Positions 27,604-37,493 of a stretch of DNA of 64,000 nucleotides are shown here, one piece after another; the first letter of the stretch is position 1; every line of letters starts with the position of its first letter. The translations under genes were made by a program, and so were the position numbers. Below the pieces are notes generated by a model. The model was given only the letters and a program-made list of their open reading frames with translations. It did no database searches and was not told where the DNA came from. The stretch is from Gammaproteobacteria bacterium (GTDB lineage: Bacteria > Pseudomonadota > Gammaproteobacteria > Steroidobacterales > Woeseiaceae): assembly GCA_009937445.1 (NCBI GenBank), contig JAACFM010000016.1:1-64000 (forward strand). The letters are read 5' to 3'.

Positions 27604-29121
27604 ATGAACACCATTAACTACCTCGATTTGATCCGGGATGCGAACGTTTATGACGTAGCAATCGAATCGCCGCTAGAACTGGCAACCGTTCTTTCTGAGC
27701 GTCTTAACAACCGCGTCCTGATGAAGCGCGAGGACCTTCAGCCAGTGTTTTCGTTCAAGCTGCGCGGCGCTTACAACAAGATCTCGGGTCTCGATCAGGA
27801 GCAGGTAGCAAACGGTGTCATCTGCAGTTCGGCCGGTAATCACGCGCAGGGCGTGGCGCTGGCGGCGAAAGAGCTGGGTCTGCGTGCCGTCATCGTCATG
27901 CCGGTTACGACGCCAACGATCAAAGTCGACGCGGTGCGCGCTTTGGGTGGTGAAGTGGTTTTGAGCGGCGACGCCTACGACGATGCCTATGCGCATGCCC
28001 GCACACTTGAGAAACAACAGGGCCTGGCATTCATACACCCATTTGACGATCCGGCAGTGATCGCTGGCCAGGGCACGATCGGCGCGGAAATACTCAAACA
28101 GACGGACGGCAATATCGATGCGGTCTTCGTGCCTGTTGGCGGCGGCGGTCTGATTGCCGGAATCGCCACCTGTATCAAACTGCAATTCCCGAATATTCGA
28201 ATCATTGGGGTCGAACCTGAAGACTCTGCCGGCATGCAAAAATCGTTGGCTGCAGGCGAACCGGTGTCACTGGATCATGTCGGTATTTTCGCCGATGGCG
28301 TTGCCGTTCGCCGGGTGGGCGACGAGACATTTCGACTGTGCAAGGAATATGTCGATGAGATGATCACGGTAGACACTGATCAGTGTTGTGCCGCGATACG
28401 CGATATTTTCGAGGACACGCGGTCAATCGTCGAACCGGCTGGTGGACTCGCTGTCGCGGGCGCCAAAAAATACGTCGCTGAGAACAAACTGAAGAACAAG
28501 ACACTGGTAACGATCAGTTGCGGCGCGAACGTCAATTTTGATCGTTTGCGGCATATCGCCGAGCGTGCTGCGGTGGGCGATCAGACAGAAATGCTGATCG
28601 CTGCACAAATCCCTGAGGAACCAGGGAGCTTTCGCCGCTTTTGCGAAGTACTGGGGCGCAGAGGGATTACAGAGTTTAACTATCGCTACGCTGACACAAA
28701 AAAGGCGCACATATTTGTCGGCGTGCAACTGTCTGAGGGGCAGCCGGAGGCTGAGAAACTGTTGACCTCCTTAGGCGACGCCAGCTTTCCCGTTGTAGAT
28801 CTCAGCAACAATGAAACGGCCAAGCTGCATGTTCGTCATATGGTCGGGGGACGATCCGCAGAGGTAAAAAACGAACGCCTTTTTCGCTTCGAGTTTCCGG
28901 AACGCCCCGGTGCCCTACTCGATTTCCTCAACGCAATTGGCACCGACTGGAACATCAGTCTTTTCCACTATCGAAATCACGGCTCCGACTACGGCCGCGT
29001 ACTTGCTGGCATCGACGTACCGGAACAAGAGACCGAGGAACTGGAATCCCATCTGGCCAAACTCGGCTACGCGCACTGGGAAGAAAGCGGTAATCCAGCC
29101 TATACGATGTTCCTGTCCTGA
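27604..29121 (+). CDS. ilvA: Threonine ammonia-lyase, biosynthetic (IlvA)
   Basis: PLP enzyme deaminating threonine to 2-oxobutyrate, first step of isoleucine synthesis; 505 residues from ATG 27604. The PLP lysine is in FSFKLRGAYNK, the phosphate loop in VGGGGLIAGIA, with SSAGNHAQGVALAA as the substrate loop. Two ACT-like regulatory repeats follow (QIPEEPGSFRRFCEVLG about residue 340 and EFPERPGALLDFLNAIG about 435), matching the long, isoleucine-inhibited form. ATG 27604 is chosen over 27550, whose first 18 residues overlap the divergent promoter zone. Confidence 0.93.
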   Translation: MNTINYLDLIRDANVYDVAIESPLELATVLSERLNNRVLMKREDLQPVFSFKLRGAYNKISGLDQEQVANGVICSSAGNHAQGVALAAKELGLRAVIVMPVTTPTIKVDAVRALGGEVVLSGDAYDDAYAHARTLEKQQGLAFIHPFDDPAVIAGQGTIGAEILKQTDGNIDAVFVPVGGGGLIAGIATCIKLQFPNIRIIGVEPEDSAGMQKSLAAGEPVSLDHVGIFADGVAVRRVGDETFRLCKEYVDEMITVDTDQCCAAIRDIFEDTRSIVEPAGGLAVAGAKKYVAENKLKNKTLVTISCGANVNFDRLRHIAERAAVGDQTEMLIAAQIPEEPGSFRRFCEVLGRRGITEFNYRYADTKKAHIFVGVQLSEGQPEAEKLLTSLGDASFPVVDLSNNETAKLHVRHMVGGRSAEVKNERLFRFEFPERPGALLDFLNAIGTDWNISLFHYRNHGSDYGRVLAGIDVPEQETEELESHLAKLGYAHWEESGNPAYTMFLS

Positions 29122-29239
29122 CGGCCTGGTCTCAGACCGTGGGACGCCTTATGCCATTTTGTTTGCAACCGTTTCGGCCATCCGAGCATCCTATAGTCAT
29201 ACAAAACACGCGCAGAAATTCGCAACCAGGAGAAAAACT

Positions 29240-29428
29240 GTGTCTTCAAAAGCCGTACTCGTCGTCCTCTGGGCCTGCTGTATCGCAGGAGCCGCAGTTG
29301 CAAGCGAAAGTCACCGACTTTGCGGGCTGCACGAACACGCTGAATTAATTCGACTGCACGACGAGCTGCAAGTGATTGAAGAGGAAACTGACGTGCTGAT
29401 CATTGCCGAGTTGGACGTAACAAACTAA
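29240..29428 (+). CDS. Small secreted protein (62 aa)
   Basis: The GTG at 29240 follows AGGAG with 7-nt spacing. The product has a signal peptide (SSKAVLVVLWACCIAGAAVASES) and an acidic 36-residue remainder ending in EETDVLIIAELDVTN. The track merges it into a longer ORF from 28910 that overlaps ilvA and is not credible upstream. A perfect UUCG terminator follows at 29461, so the gene probably forms its own transcript. Function unknown. Confidence 0.6.
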   Translation: MSSKAVLVVLWACCIAGAAVASESHRLCGLHEHAELIRLHDELQVIEEETDVLIIAELDVTN

Positions 29429-29460
29429 TCATCCCTTATGCTGTTTGTTTCGTATTAAAT

Positions 29461-29490
29461 GGCGGTGGCTTCGGCCACCGCCTTTTTTTT
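29461..29490 (+). terminator. Rho-independent terminator with UUCG tetraloop
   Basis: GGCGGTGGC, loop TTCG, GCCACCGCC, then eight T. It terminates the ilvA/small-secreted-protein direction and its T-run reaches the stop codon of the convergent helicase gene. Confidence 0.93.
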
Positions 29491-31588
29491 ACCACATCTC
29501 GCGCAATCGCGACGCAACATCAATCTGGCGACCAGAACGCCTGCCAAACTGGCCAGCCCTGGCTTCCGATCGCCCCTCGAATCGCTTCTCCAGTGTCTCT
29601 AACAACGCCTCCGTCATGAATCGGCTGCGGGCCCCGTAGACATGCTTATCGCCATCTCTGCGCTGCTGGGTAACGTGATATCGAAGTGGGGCGATCAATG
29701 ACAATGACTGTTTCGCGCGCGTCATAGCCACGTACAACAAACGCCGTTCTTCTTCGATCATCTCCGGCTTGCCCGTCGCAAACTCGGACGGAAAATTTCC
29801 GTCCGAAACATTCAGAACAAAAACGGACTCCCATTCCTGACCTTTCGCCGAGTGCACAGTCGAAAGAACCAGGTAATCCTCATCGAGCAATGGATCACCC
29901 GCAAGATCTCCAGCTGCGGACGGTGGGTCCAGAGTCAATTCAGTTAAAAATCGCTCGCGCGTCGGATATCGCCCGGATACCTGTTCGAGTTGTTCCAGGT
30001 CCGCTTCGCGGGTATCAAGTCCGTCATACAGTCGTTCAAGCTGCGGTTGATACCAGCAGCGCACCGCGGATAGCTGTGACTGCCATCCCTGTTCTTCGAA
30101 CTCGGCGTCCGACAACGATTCCAGCAAATCGCAAAACGCCGTCCACCCTTCGCGGCAAGCCGCTGGCGCACGAAACGACCGCAATGCCGAAAACAGATGA
30201 TCGCCAATAGCCAGGTGCTCGAAACAGCGAGTCGCATGGGCGGGACCCATTCCAGGCATTAATTTCAGTACACGAAAAGCTGCAATCTCGTTCTTCGGAT
30301 TCTCCGCCCATTTCAACACTGACAAGAGGTCCTTGACGTGTGCCGCTTCGAGAAATTTAAGCCCGCCATATTTCACATAGGGAATATTTCGCCTCACAAG
30401 CTCGAGTTCCAGCCGGTCACTGTGATGAGAACCACGGAACAACACGGCCTGCTCTTTTAACTGTATCCCCAACTCTCGGTTCTCGAGAATCGACTTGACC
30501 ACGTACTCCGCTTCAGCATCACCATCTTCAACTGTCACGTAACGAGGCTTGCTGCCATCCTTGCGTTCAGAAAACAGGTTCTTGCGATACTGGCGCTGGC
30601 TTTCCGCGATCAATTGATTGGCACTGTCCAGGACCGGTTGGGTTGAGCGATAGTTTTGTTCCAGCGTAATTATCTGGGCCGACGGCATGTACTGATCTGG
30701 AAATCCCAGGATGTTTTCGACTTCTGCCGCACGAAATGAATAAATCGATTGCGCATCATCGCCAACCACCGTAATGCCTTTACCATCCGGCTTCAGCGCG
30801 TTCAGGATTTGTGCTTGCACGAGGTTGGTATCCTGGTACTCATCGACCAGAACATGATCGAACGACGAACCTATCTGTTCGGCAAACTCCTGCTCCATAA
30901 CCAGGTGCTGCCAGTACAGAAGCAAGTCGTCATAGTCGAGCGCCTGATTTTGTTGTTTGCGCAAAACATAATGTCGAAACAATTCGGCCAGCTCATCGGC
31001 CCAGTCAGCGCACCAGGGATAGGTGGCGTCCAGCGTTGCAGATAAAGGCCGCCGGGTATTGACACAACGCGAGTAAATCGCGAGGCAGGTGTCTTTTTTG
31101 GGGAAGCGGCGAGACGTCCGTGTCAGCTTCAGTTCGTGGCGAACGACATCCATAATATCCGCAGCATCACCGCGATCAAGCACCGAAAAACCCGGATCCA
31201 GTCCCAGATTGTGTGCAAAGCGACGCAACAGGCGATTCGCCACGGAATGAAAGGTCCCGGACCAGGGCAAGCCTGCAGCAGGCAAAACGGCTGCGCCATG
31301 TCCCTTCGTTGCCGCCCGGACAATGGACTCCACGCGCCTCGTCATTTCCTGCGACGCCCGACGCGTAAACGTCAGTAAAAGAATGCGCTCCGGACTGATA
31401 CCCGAAATCACCAGATGGGCCACCCGATGCGCCAACGTCATTGTTTTGCCGGTTCCGGCCCCGGCAATGACCAGTAGTGGCCCCGCTGAAAAAACCTTGT
31501 CCTGGGACAACTCTCCGTATGCGGCAGCCTGACGTTGCGCGGGATTCAAGGTTCCCAGATGGTCGTATGTCTGCTCTGCTGGCAACAC
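29489..31588 (-). CDS. UvrD/Rep-type ATP-dependent DNA helicase
   Basis: Superfamily 1A 3'-5' helicase of 699 residues. Q-like motif LNPAQRQAAA, Walker A GAGTGKTMTLAHRVAHL, motif II VDEYQDTN, motif III VGDDAQSIYSFRAA, motif IV region LEQNYRS, motif V/VI STVHSAKGQEWESVFVLNV and LLYVAMTRAKQSL are all in place. It starts at GTG 31588 behind GGGGGA. Immediately upstream are two LexA-type boxes, so damage-induced expression is likely, as for E. coli uvrD. It resembles the shorter UvrD-like group, not canonical UvrD of about 720 residues; orthology is unresolved. Confidence 0.9.
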   Translation of the reverse strand: MLPAEQTYDHLGTLNPAQRQAAAYGELSQDKVFSAGPLLVIAGAGTGKTMTLAHRVAHLVISGISPERILLLTFTRRASQEMTRRVESIVRAATKGHGAAVLPAAGLPWSGTFHSVANRLLRRFAHNLGLDPGFSVLDRGDAADIMDVVRHELKLTRTSRRFPKKDTCLAIYSRCVNTRRPLSATLDATYPWCADWADELAELFRHYVLRKQQNQALDYDDLLLYWQHLVMEQEFAEQIGSSFDHVLVDEYQDTNLVQAQILNALKPDGKGITVVGDDAQSIYSFRAAEVENILGFPDQYMPSAQIITLEQNYRSTQPVLDSANQLIAESQRQYRKNLFSERKDGSKPRYVTVEDGDAEAEYVVKSILENRELGIQLKEQAVLFRGSHHSDRLELELVRRNIPYVKYGGLKFLEAAHVKDLLSVLKWAENPKNEIAAFRVLKLMPGMGPAHATRCFEHLAIGDHLFSALRSFRAPAACREGWTAFCDLLESLSDAEFEEQGWQSQLSAVRCWYQPQLERLYDGLDTREADLEQLEQVSGRYPTRERFLTELTLDPPSAAGDLAGDPLLDEDYLVLSTVHSAKGQEWESVFVLNVSDGNFPSEFATGKPEMIEEERRLLYVAMTRAKQSLSLIAPLRYHVTQQRRDGDKHVYGARSRFMTEALLETLEKRFEGRSEARAGQFGRRSGRQIDVASRLREMW

Positions 31589-31607
31589 GGCAGTCCCCCG
31601 TAAAAGT

Positions 31608-31641
31608 CTGTATTTTTATACAGTACTGTATATATTTACAA
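31608..31641 (-). promoter_or_regulatory. Double LexA (SOS) box in front of the helicase gene
   Basis: CTGTATTTTTATACAG at 31608-31623 fits the CTGT-N8-ACAG consensus perfectly. A second box, CTGTATATATTTACAA at 31626-31641, misses one base. They are separated by two bases, lie 20 bp before the GTG of the helicase, and the second overlaps the stop region of the upstream hydrolase gene. LexA control is inferred from consensus; lexA itself is not in the window. Confidence 0.85.
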
Positions 31642-32514
31642 GGTTTTCTTCAGGAATAGCTCGATTTGTTCAGCGAGCCATTCCGGTGCCTCAAAGTGGA
31701 CCATATGACCCACCCCGCCAACTTCGACTGTCTCGCTAACGGGAAACGGCAATGTCGCAATATCACCAAACTGACGAGCGAACGGACTATTGGCACCGCT
31801 GACCAGCAACACAGGGGCCCTGACATTGCGCCAGCAAGCCTCGGTCTCAGCGCGCCGATACAGCACCGCATTGGGCATTTTGTGTTTAGGATCGGCGCGC
31901 AGACTGATACCGGCACCCTTTTCGCTTGCCCATTCCCGCGCAATGAAGCCCGCCCTGGCCTTGCTGAGGCCAGCGTTGCGCAAACCTATCTTCCTCGCCA
32001 GATCGGCAAAATCCGGGTATCGGGAGAATTGTGCGGCCGTCTCTTGCGCCTCAAGCCAGCCACGGTAGCGTTGCGGCGCATCTTCAGGGTCTGAATCAAC
32101 CAGCCCGAAGCCTTCAATGTTAATGACAGCGTTCACGCGTTCCGGCATCGACCCGGCATACAGCGATGCAATGTTGCCGCCCATGCTGTGGCCAACCAGA
32201 CAGACCGGCTCATCCGGCGAATAGTGCTTCAGAATCTCGTGCAAATCCGCCAGATAGTCCGGAAACCAGTACGGGCCATCCGCGTGTGAGCTGCGGCCGA
32301 ACCCTCGCCAATCCGGCGCGACAACCCGCCAGCGAGACGCAAGCGCATCAACAACAAACTGAAAAGTAGACCCCGTATCAGCCCAACCGTGCAGGTAAAA
32401 GATGATGGGCGCGTCATCGTCGCCCCATTCATTGACACAATAGTCGATGCCCCGAACACGTAGTCTTTGCATTCGTCTTGTCACGACAGGCCGGTAGATT
32501 TCAGTATCGATCAT
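31636..32514 (-). CDS. Alpha/beta-hydrolase fold protein
   Basis: A 292-residue soluble hydrolase. The oxyanion region is FYLHGWADTG, the nucleophile elbow LVGHSMGGNIAS (Ser), and the C-terminal catalytic His lies in VGGVGHMVHFEAPEWLAEQI; a catalytic Asp is likely near LVSGANSPFAR. WRGFGRS is typical of the epoxide hydrolase/haloalkane-like group, though the reaction cannot be set from sequence. It ends inside the SOS-box region of the helicase gene. The start at 32514 has little Shine-Dalgarno support; ATG 32472 (MQRLRVRGIDYC) is an alternative. Confidence 0.82.
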   Translation of the reverse strand: MIDTEIYRPVVTRRMQRLRVRGIDYCVNEWGDDDAPIIFYLHGWADTGSTFQFVVDALASRWRVVAPDWRGFGRSSHADGPYWFPDYLADLHEILKHYSPDEPVCLVGHSMGGNIASLYAGSMPERVNAVINIEGFGLVDSDPEDAPQRYRGWLEAQETAAQFSRYPDFADLARKIGLRNAGLSKARAGFIAREWASEKGAGISLRADPKHKMPNAVLYRRAETEACWRNVRAPVLLVSGANSPFARQFGDIATLPFPVSETVEVGGVGHMVHFEAPEWLAEQIELFLKKTL

Positions 32515-32605
32515 TTCTGTGTTTCACACTGCGCTTACAGCACTCGTGACTATGTTACGTCAGGTCGTGTATAAAACGAGTTGATTCCTTGAAGAATAAA
32601 ACGGC

Positions 32606-34923
32606 ATGACGTTCGAGATCTCACTCGTTCTGGGCATATTGGTTATCTCGCTGATACTTTTTATCAGCGAAGTTATCCGTATGGACGTTGTCGCGTTGCT
32701 CGTGCTCGGCGCGCTGGCTGTTACCGGCCTGGTTGATTCGAATCAGGCGTTCGCCGGTTTCAGCAATAGCGCCGTTATCACGGTCTGGGCGATGTTCATC
32801 CTGAGCGAAGGCCTCACACGGACAGGCATCGCCGATATCATCGGCCGGCAAGTGATGCGTTTCGGCGGCAGCCGTGAAATTCCGCTGATTTTCGTCATTA
32901 TGATAACCGGTGCCGTATTGTCTGCCTTCATGAACAACATCGGCGTTGCGGCTCTAATGCTTCCGGTTGTGGTCGAAGTTGCGCGCAGGACCGGCGTTGC
33001 TGCTTCACGATTGCTAATGCCTCTAGCCTACTCGACCCTGCTCGGCGGATTGACGACCCTGATCGGAACGCCACCTAACCTCCTGATCAGCGAGTCTCTG
33101 GTGTTGGGCGGGCATGAACCTTTCGGGCTTTTCGATTTCACGCCGTTGGGCGGCGCCGTCATGGTAATAGGTGTCATCTTTGTCGTTATTGGCGGACGAT
33201 TCCTGTTACCCAGCACCAGCGTCAAGCGTGATAAGCACGTCAGCCAGCGCAGCCTGCGCTCGCAGTACAAATTGCAGGAACGCACGTTCGTCATGCACGT
33301 GCCAATGGATTCAGTGCTGGTTGGAAAAACGCTTGCGGAGTCCCGTATCGGGGCATCGACAGGCCTGATAATCCTGTCGCTGTTGCGCAATGGCCGCAAC
33401 GACACATTACCGAGACGGCAAACGGTGATTCGTGGCGGCGACGGCCTGCTGGTACAGGGCCGAATTGATCAGTTCAGAGAATTACGGCGCTGGAGCGATC
33501 TGGTCATTGAGCGCGAATCTTCTGTGCTCAAATCAATGGTCGCATCAAAAGTCGTATACGCCTCGGTCGTTGTGAACGAGGGTTCTCCCGTTGTCTCTGA
33601 ACTGATCCGACACGCAGCCTTCAGAACTCGCTTCGATGTAGCGGTTGTCGGCGTCCTTCGCAAGGGACGCTATCGATTGACCAATCTTGCGTATGTTCCA
33701 GTGAAAGCGGGAGACCAGATTTTGGTGCAGGGCGAGGTCGATGCAATCGCACAACTCGAGAAGTTCCCGGACTTCAGAGACGTCGAAATTTTCTCGCCTG
33801 ACCAATTGCGCGACGCCTACCAGACGGACGAACGAATGTTCGTCGTCAGGGTGCCAAAGGACGGCGACCTTGCGGGGGAAACGCTGCAAAAGAGCCGCCT
33901 CGCTGACGTGTTCGACTTTCGAGTGCTCGCTGTCTTTCGTGACGGTGAACTCAGGATAATGCCGCGCGGCGATGAGATTTTGCTGGGCAGCGATTTGTTG
34001 CTTATTGAGGGTCAACAGACCGATCTCGATGTATTACGCGGCATGCAGGAACTTGAGATCGACACCAAGGTTCCCGGTAACCTCGGAACACTCGAGTCCG
34101 AGCGCCTGACACTAATGGATGCCACACTTGATCCGCGCTCATCGCTCGCGGGCAAAACGGTCGGCGAGATGAACTTTCGAGAACGCTACGGCATTGAACT
34201 GGCCGGTATTTGGCGCGAGGGAACCACTATCGGCACCGAACTTGCTGATGAGCGACTGCAAATCGGCGACGCACTGCTGCTGTTGGGACCGCGAGATCGT
34301 CTGCAGTTATTGTCAACCGATTCGGACTTTCTGATCCTCACGCCACTCGGGCAGGAACCGCCTGACACCCGCAGAGCGCCGCTCGCTGCGCTCATCATGG
34401 CAGGGGTTGTAGGTTCTGTGATGATGGGAATGGCGCCCATTTCCGTTGCGGCCGTCATCGGCGGCACCATTATGGTGCTGACGGGCTGCCTGAACATGGA
34501 GCAGGCATACCGGTCTATCGACTGGCGCGCCAGGATAGCGGTGCAGCCGTGTATCTCGCAAACCAGGTGATGGAGTTGCTCGGCGATGCCGGGCCGTGGC
34601 CGGTGATCATGGGTCTTTATATTCTGACCGCCATGGCGACCATGATCATCCCGACCGCAGCACTGGTGGTATTGATGTCGCCCATCGTCTTGTCTGCCAT
34701 GTCAGAAATGGGACTGCAGCCAGAAACAGCCATGATGGCTGTTGCAATGGCGGCGTCCGCAAGTTTTACCAGCCCGATATCGCACCCGGCCAACATTCTG
34801 GTCATGGGCCCGGGTGGCTATCGCTTTGTTGATTACCTGAAAGTTGGCGTGCCATTAACCATCGTGGTGTTTATTACCGTCATGGTGTTACTGCCTATTC
34901 TGTGGCCGCTGGCCCCTGTTTAG
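32606..34923 (+). pseudogene. SLC13-family permease with TrkA-C domains, frameshifted near the C-terminus
   Basis: The first 640 codons encode an SLC13/ArsB-type anion permease. N-terminal helices include FISEVIRMDVVALLVLGALAV and the GVAALMLPVVVEVARR hairpin motif, followed by repeated TrkA-C (RCK-C) regulatory domains and a returning TM block. The frame then breaks at about 34529-34533 (after YRSIDWRA), giving a false end RIAVQPCISQTR at 34570. The rest continues in another frame (DSGAAVYLANQVMELLG to the stop at 34923). Family members have about 14 extra residues at the junction, so a deletion of about 43 bp fits. It is either a true pseudogene or an assembly error. Confidence 0.8.
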
Positions 34924-34953
34924 AACATGAGTCCATTTGGTGGAGGCAATTAA

Positions 34954-36171
34954 GTGACCGAAAGAGTTGTAATAGTGGGGGCAGGACACGCTGCGGGACA
35001 ATTGGTGGCGTCGCTTAAACAAAAGAAGTTCGCTGGGCAGATCGTGCTCGTGGGTGATGAGAAATACCTCCCCTACCAGAGACCCCCGCTATCCAAGAAA
35101 TTCCTGTCAGGGGACCTTCCGGCCGAGCGACTGTTCGTCAAGCCGGCCGGGTTTTACGATGACCCCCAAATCGAACTCCGACTCGACACTCTGATCACGA
35201 AAATAGACCGCGAAGGCAAGAAACTGAGAACTGAGAGCGGCGACGATATTTCGTACGACACGCTGATTCTTGCGCTGGGATCGAGGGTACGGCAGCTGCC
35301 GATAGAAGGCGCCGATCTGGATGGCGTGCATTACCTGCGCAGCATTGCCGATGTAGACGGCATTCGAAGCGAGTTAGAAAACAAAAAGAATGCCGTTATC
35401 GTCGGTGCCGGCTACATTGGACTCGAGGTCGCTGCGGTAACGCGCCAACTGGGCCTCGATGTTACTGTCGTCGAAATGGCTGACCGCGTAATGAGCCGGG
35501 TTGTGTCCCCTGAAATATCAGACTTTTACCAGATCGAACACACCAATCACGGCGTCAAATTGCGACTCTCTACTGGAATCACCGCTTTCCGCGGCAAAGA
35601 TCGTATCGAAGCGGTGGAAACGGCGGACGGCGAGTTAATTCCTGCCGATTTCGTTGTCGTGGGTGTCGGCATCCTGCCGAATACAGAGTTGGCAACCGAC
35701 GCCAGTCTCGACGTCGAAGACGGAATAGTTGTCAACGACCGCTGCCAGACCAATGATCCGAATATTTACGCGGTGGGTGATTGCACACGCCACCCGAACG
35801 CTATTTACGCTCGCCAGCTGCGACTGGAGTCTGTACACAACGCTCTGGAACAAGCCAAGACGGCCGTTAGCAATATTTGCGGTGACGAAGCGCATTATTC
35901 ACAGGTACCCTGGTTTTGGTCAGACCAGTACGATCTTAAACTTCAGATCGCAGGACTCTCCACAGATTACGACGACGTCATTATCCGCGGAAATCCTGCC
36001 GACCGGTCATTTGCCTGTTTGTACTTGAAGAACAAGACGCTGATCGCTACTGATGCCGTTAATTCGCCAAAAGAATTCGTGCAATCGAAAGCTCTTATTG
36101 CAAATCGTGCCAAGCTCGATCGAGATCAGCTTGCGAACACAGACATGCAACTCAAGGAACTACTGGAATAG
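34954..36171 (+). CDS. FAD-dependent NAD(P)H:ferredoxin reductase-like protein
   Basis: A 405-residue flavoprotein of the rhodocoxin/putidaredoxin reductase family. FAD site VIVGAGHAAGQLVASL at the N-terminus, PYQRPPLSKKFL, the NAD(P) site VIVGAGYIGLEVAAVTRQLG and the second FAD motif NIYAVGDCTRHPN are all present, with a C-terminal reductase domain including VPWFWSDQYDLKLQIAG. The start is GTG 34954 after GGAGG. It should pass electrons from NAD(P)H to a 2Fe-2S ferredoxin feeding an oxygenase or P450; no such partner is next to it. Confidence 0.9.
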   Translation: MTERVVIVGAGHAAGQLVASLKQKKFAGQIVLVGDEKYLPYQRPPLSKKFLSGDLPAERLFVKPAGFYDDPQIELRLDTLITKIDREGKKLRTESGDDISYDTLILALGSRVRQLPIEGADLDGVHYLRSIADVDGIRSELENKKNAVIVGAGYIGLEVAAVTRQLGLDVTVVEMADRVMSRVVSPEISDFYQIEHTNHGVKLRLSTGITAFRGKDRIEAVETADGELIPADFVVVGVGILPNTELATDASLDVEDGIVVNDRCQTNDPNIYAVGDCTRHPNAIYARQLRLESVHNALEQAKTAVSNICGDEAHYSQVPWFWSDQYDLKLQIAGLSTDYDDVIIRGNPADRSFACLYLKNKTLIATDAVNSPKEFVQSKALIANRAKLDRDQLANTDMQLKELLE

Positions 36172-36177
36172 CGGCGG

Positions 36178-36900
36178 CTAATTGTCGTCGGGAAAGCTAT
36201 CCATTTCGGCACCGACTTCAGCAGATATGCTTGGCAACTCAATGATCAATTGCCCTTCGGCGGCCAGTGGTCCGTCCTCCACGCGCCAGGCACCGACAGA
36301 CAGTGTCTCGACACCCAGCATTTCCATTCCGGCGAACTCACCGGAACCACCCACTACTCTGGCCATACCCAATGTTTCGGGTCCGTCCGTGATGTTGCCC
36401 AACCATGTTCCTTTCCAGGTACCGCCCGAGTGACGATAGGCAGGAATAACGATATCTCGCAGATAATCCCAGTAATTTTCGGATTGCTCCACGAAGAAGC
36501 TGCCTTGCCCGGGCAAATACACGTACCAAATACTGTCTAGCAGCGCTTTGCCCTTCAGGAGGCGCGTGCTTTCTGCTGCCGATGAGACTTTGACCCCCAC
36601 CCCGGCCACCTGACTGCGCCCATCCCGTAACACTGTGACCATCGCTGAGCTTTGCCGGATTGGAGCTTCCCAGAGCTGCTGAACCTTCTCCGGTAGCGGG
36701 TCGACTCGAGATTCGCCATCGTTCGTGTACATGATGGCATCCGCTGCGACGGCAGAATAACTCAACATCACCGTCCGTGAATCAGTCACAGCCAATGGCG
36801 AAAGCGCCGGTTTACCAACGAACGGATTGTAGGTCAGTCCAACCGCAAACAAAGCCACGCCCGTCAAAAGGCCCAGCAGCAGAACCACTATGTATTTCAT
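36178..36900 (-). CDS. Membrane-anchored hypothetical protein (tandem paralogue B)
   Basis: A 240-residue protein with one N-terminal TM helix (MKYIVVLLLGLLTGVALFAVGL) and a large periplasmic domain rich in beta-strand features. Segments such as VYLPGQGSFFV and VGGSGEFAG align with HLPARGSLFV and RAGSQEFDD in the neighbour at 36897, so the two are distant tandem duplicates. Coupled to it by a four-base overlap. No known domain recognised. Confidence 0.75.
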   Translation of the reverse strand: MKYIVVLLLGLLTGVALFAVGLTYNPFVGKPALSPLAVTDSRTVMLSYSAVAADAIMYTNDGESRVDPLPEKVQQLWEAPIRQSSAMVTVLRDGRSQVAGVGVKVSSAAESTRLLKGKALLDSIWYVYLPGQGSFFVEQSENYWDYLRDIVIPAYRHSGGTWKGTWLGNITDGPETLGMARVVGGSGEFAGMEMLGVETLSVGAWRVEDGPLAAEGQLIIELPSISAEVGAEMDSFPDDN

Positions 36901-37493
36901 TCGAGTGACTCCGCTTCCTGATCTTCAAACGAATTCGAATTGCCTACGTATGTAGCCAGTAACTCGATACGTCCCAGGGGAGCATCGTCGCCGCCAGATG
37001 TGTCGGAGACCCAACGCTCCGTTACAAAGCCCGTCAGATCATCAAACTCCTGTGACCCGGCCCGTAACTTTCCGATTCTGCGACCACCCTCGAGCGACTG
37101 AGGCTCTATACCAACAAACAGTGATCCGCGAGCCGGTAAGTGAATAACCCAGTCGATGAGGTCAGCATCGTTCTCTTTTTCCAGCGCACGCGCCGCGACG
37201 CCGATAACTGTATTTTGCGCATTACGAACTTTGAATATCTCTATGCTGACATTGGAGAGAACCTCGTCTTTCGGCCATTCCAATCCAATCGGCAAGCTCG
37301 AGTTCTGCCCCGCAGCGCCAGTCATGACGCGGTCAACCGGGATATTAATATGGAACGCCTCCCGACTACCGCCATTGGGTGCAACGGAAACGAGCGATAC
37401 TTCTCGATACTGATCAACGACGGGAACTGCGTACAGCACACCCGCCGCCGCCGCCATGCCCAGCAAAGTCCCGAATATGAAAGTTTTTAGCAA
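36897..37493 (-). CDS. Membrane-anchored hypothetical protein (tandem paralogue A)
   Basis: A protein of about 199 residues: one TM helix (KTFIFGTLLGMAAAAGVLYAVPV) followed by an exported domain. The track start at 37616 adds a Cys/Arg-rich 41-residue stretch that looks non-native. TTG 37493 behind GGCGG is a better start, but this is uncertain. It is translationally coupled to the downstream paralogue. A shared motif, LPARGSLFV versus LPGQGSFFV, ties the pair together. Function unknown. Confidence 0.65.
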   Translation of the reverse strand: MLKTFIFGTLLGMAAAAGVLYAVPVVDQYREVSLVSVAPNGGSREAFHINIPVDRVMTGAAGQNSSLPIGLEWPKDEVLSNVSIEIFKVRNAQNTVIGVAARALEKENDADLIDWVIHLPARGSLFVGIEPQSLEGGRRIGKLRAGSQEFDDLTGFVTERWVSDTSGGDDAPLGRIELLATYVGNSNSFEDQEAESLE

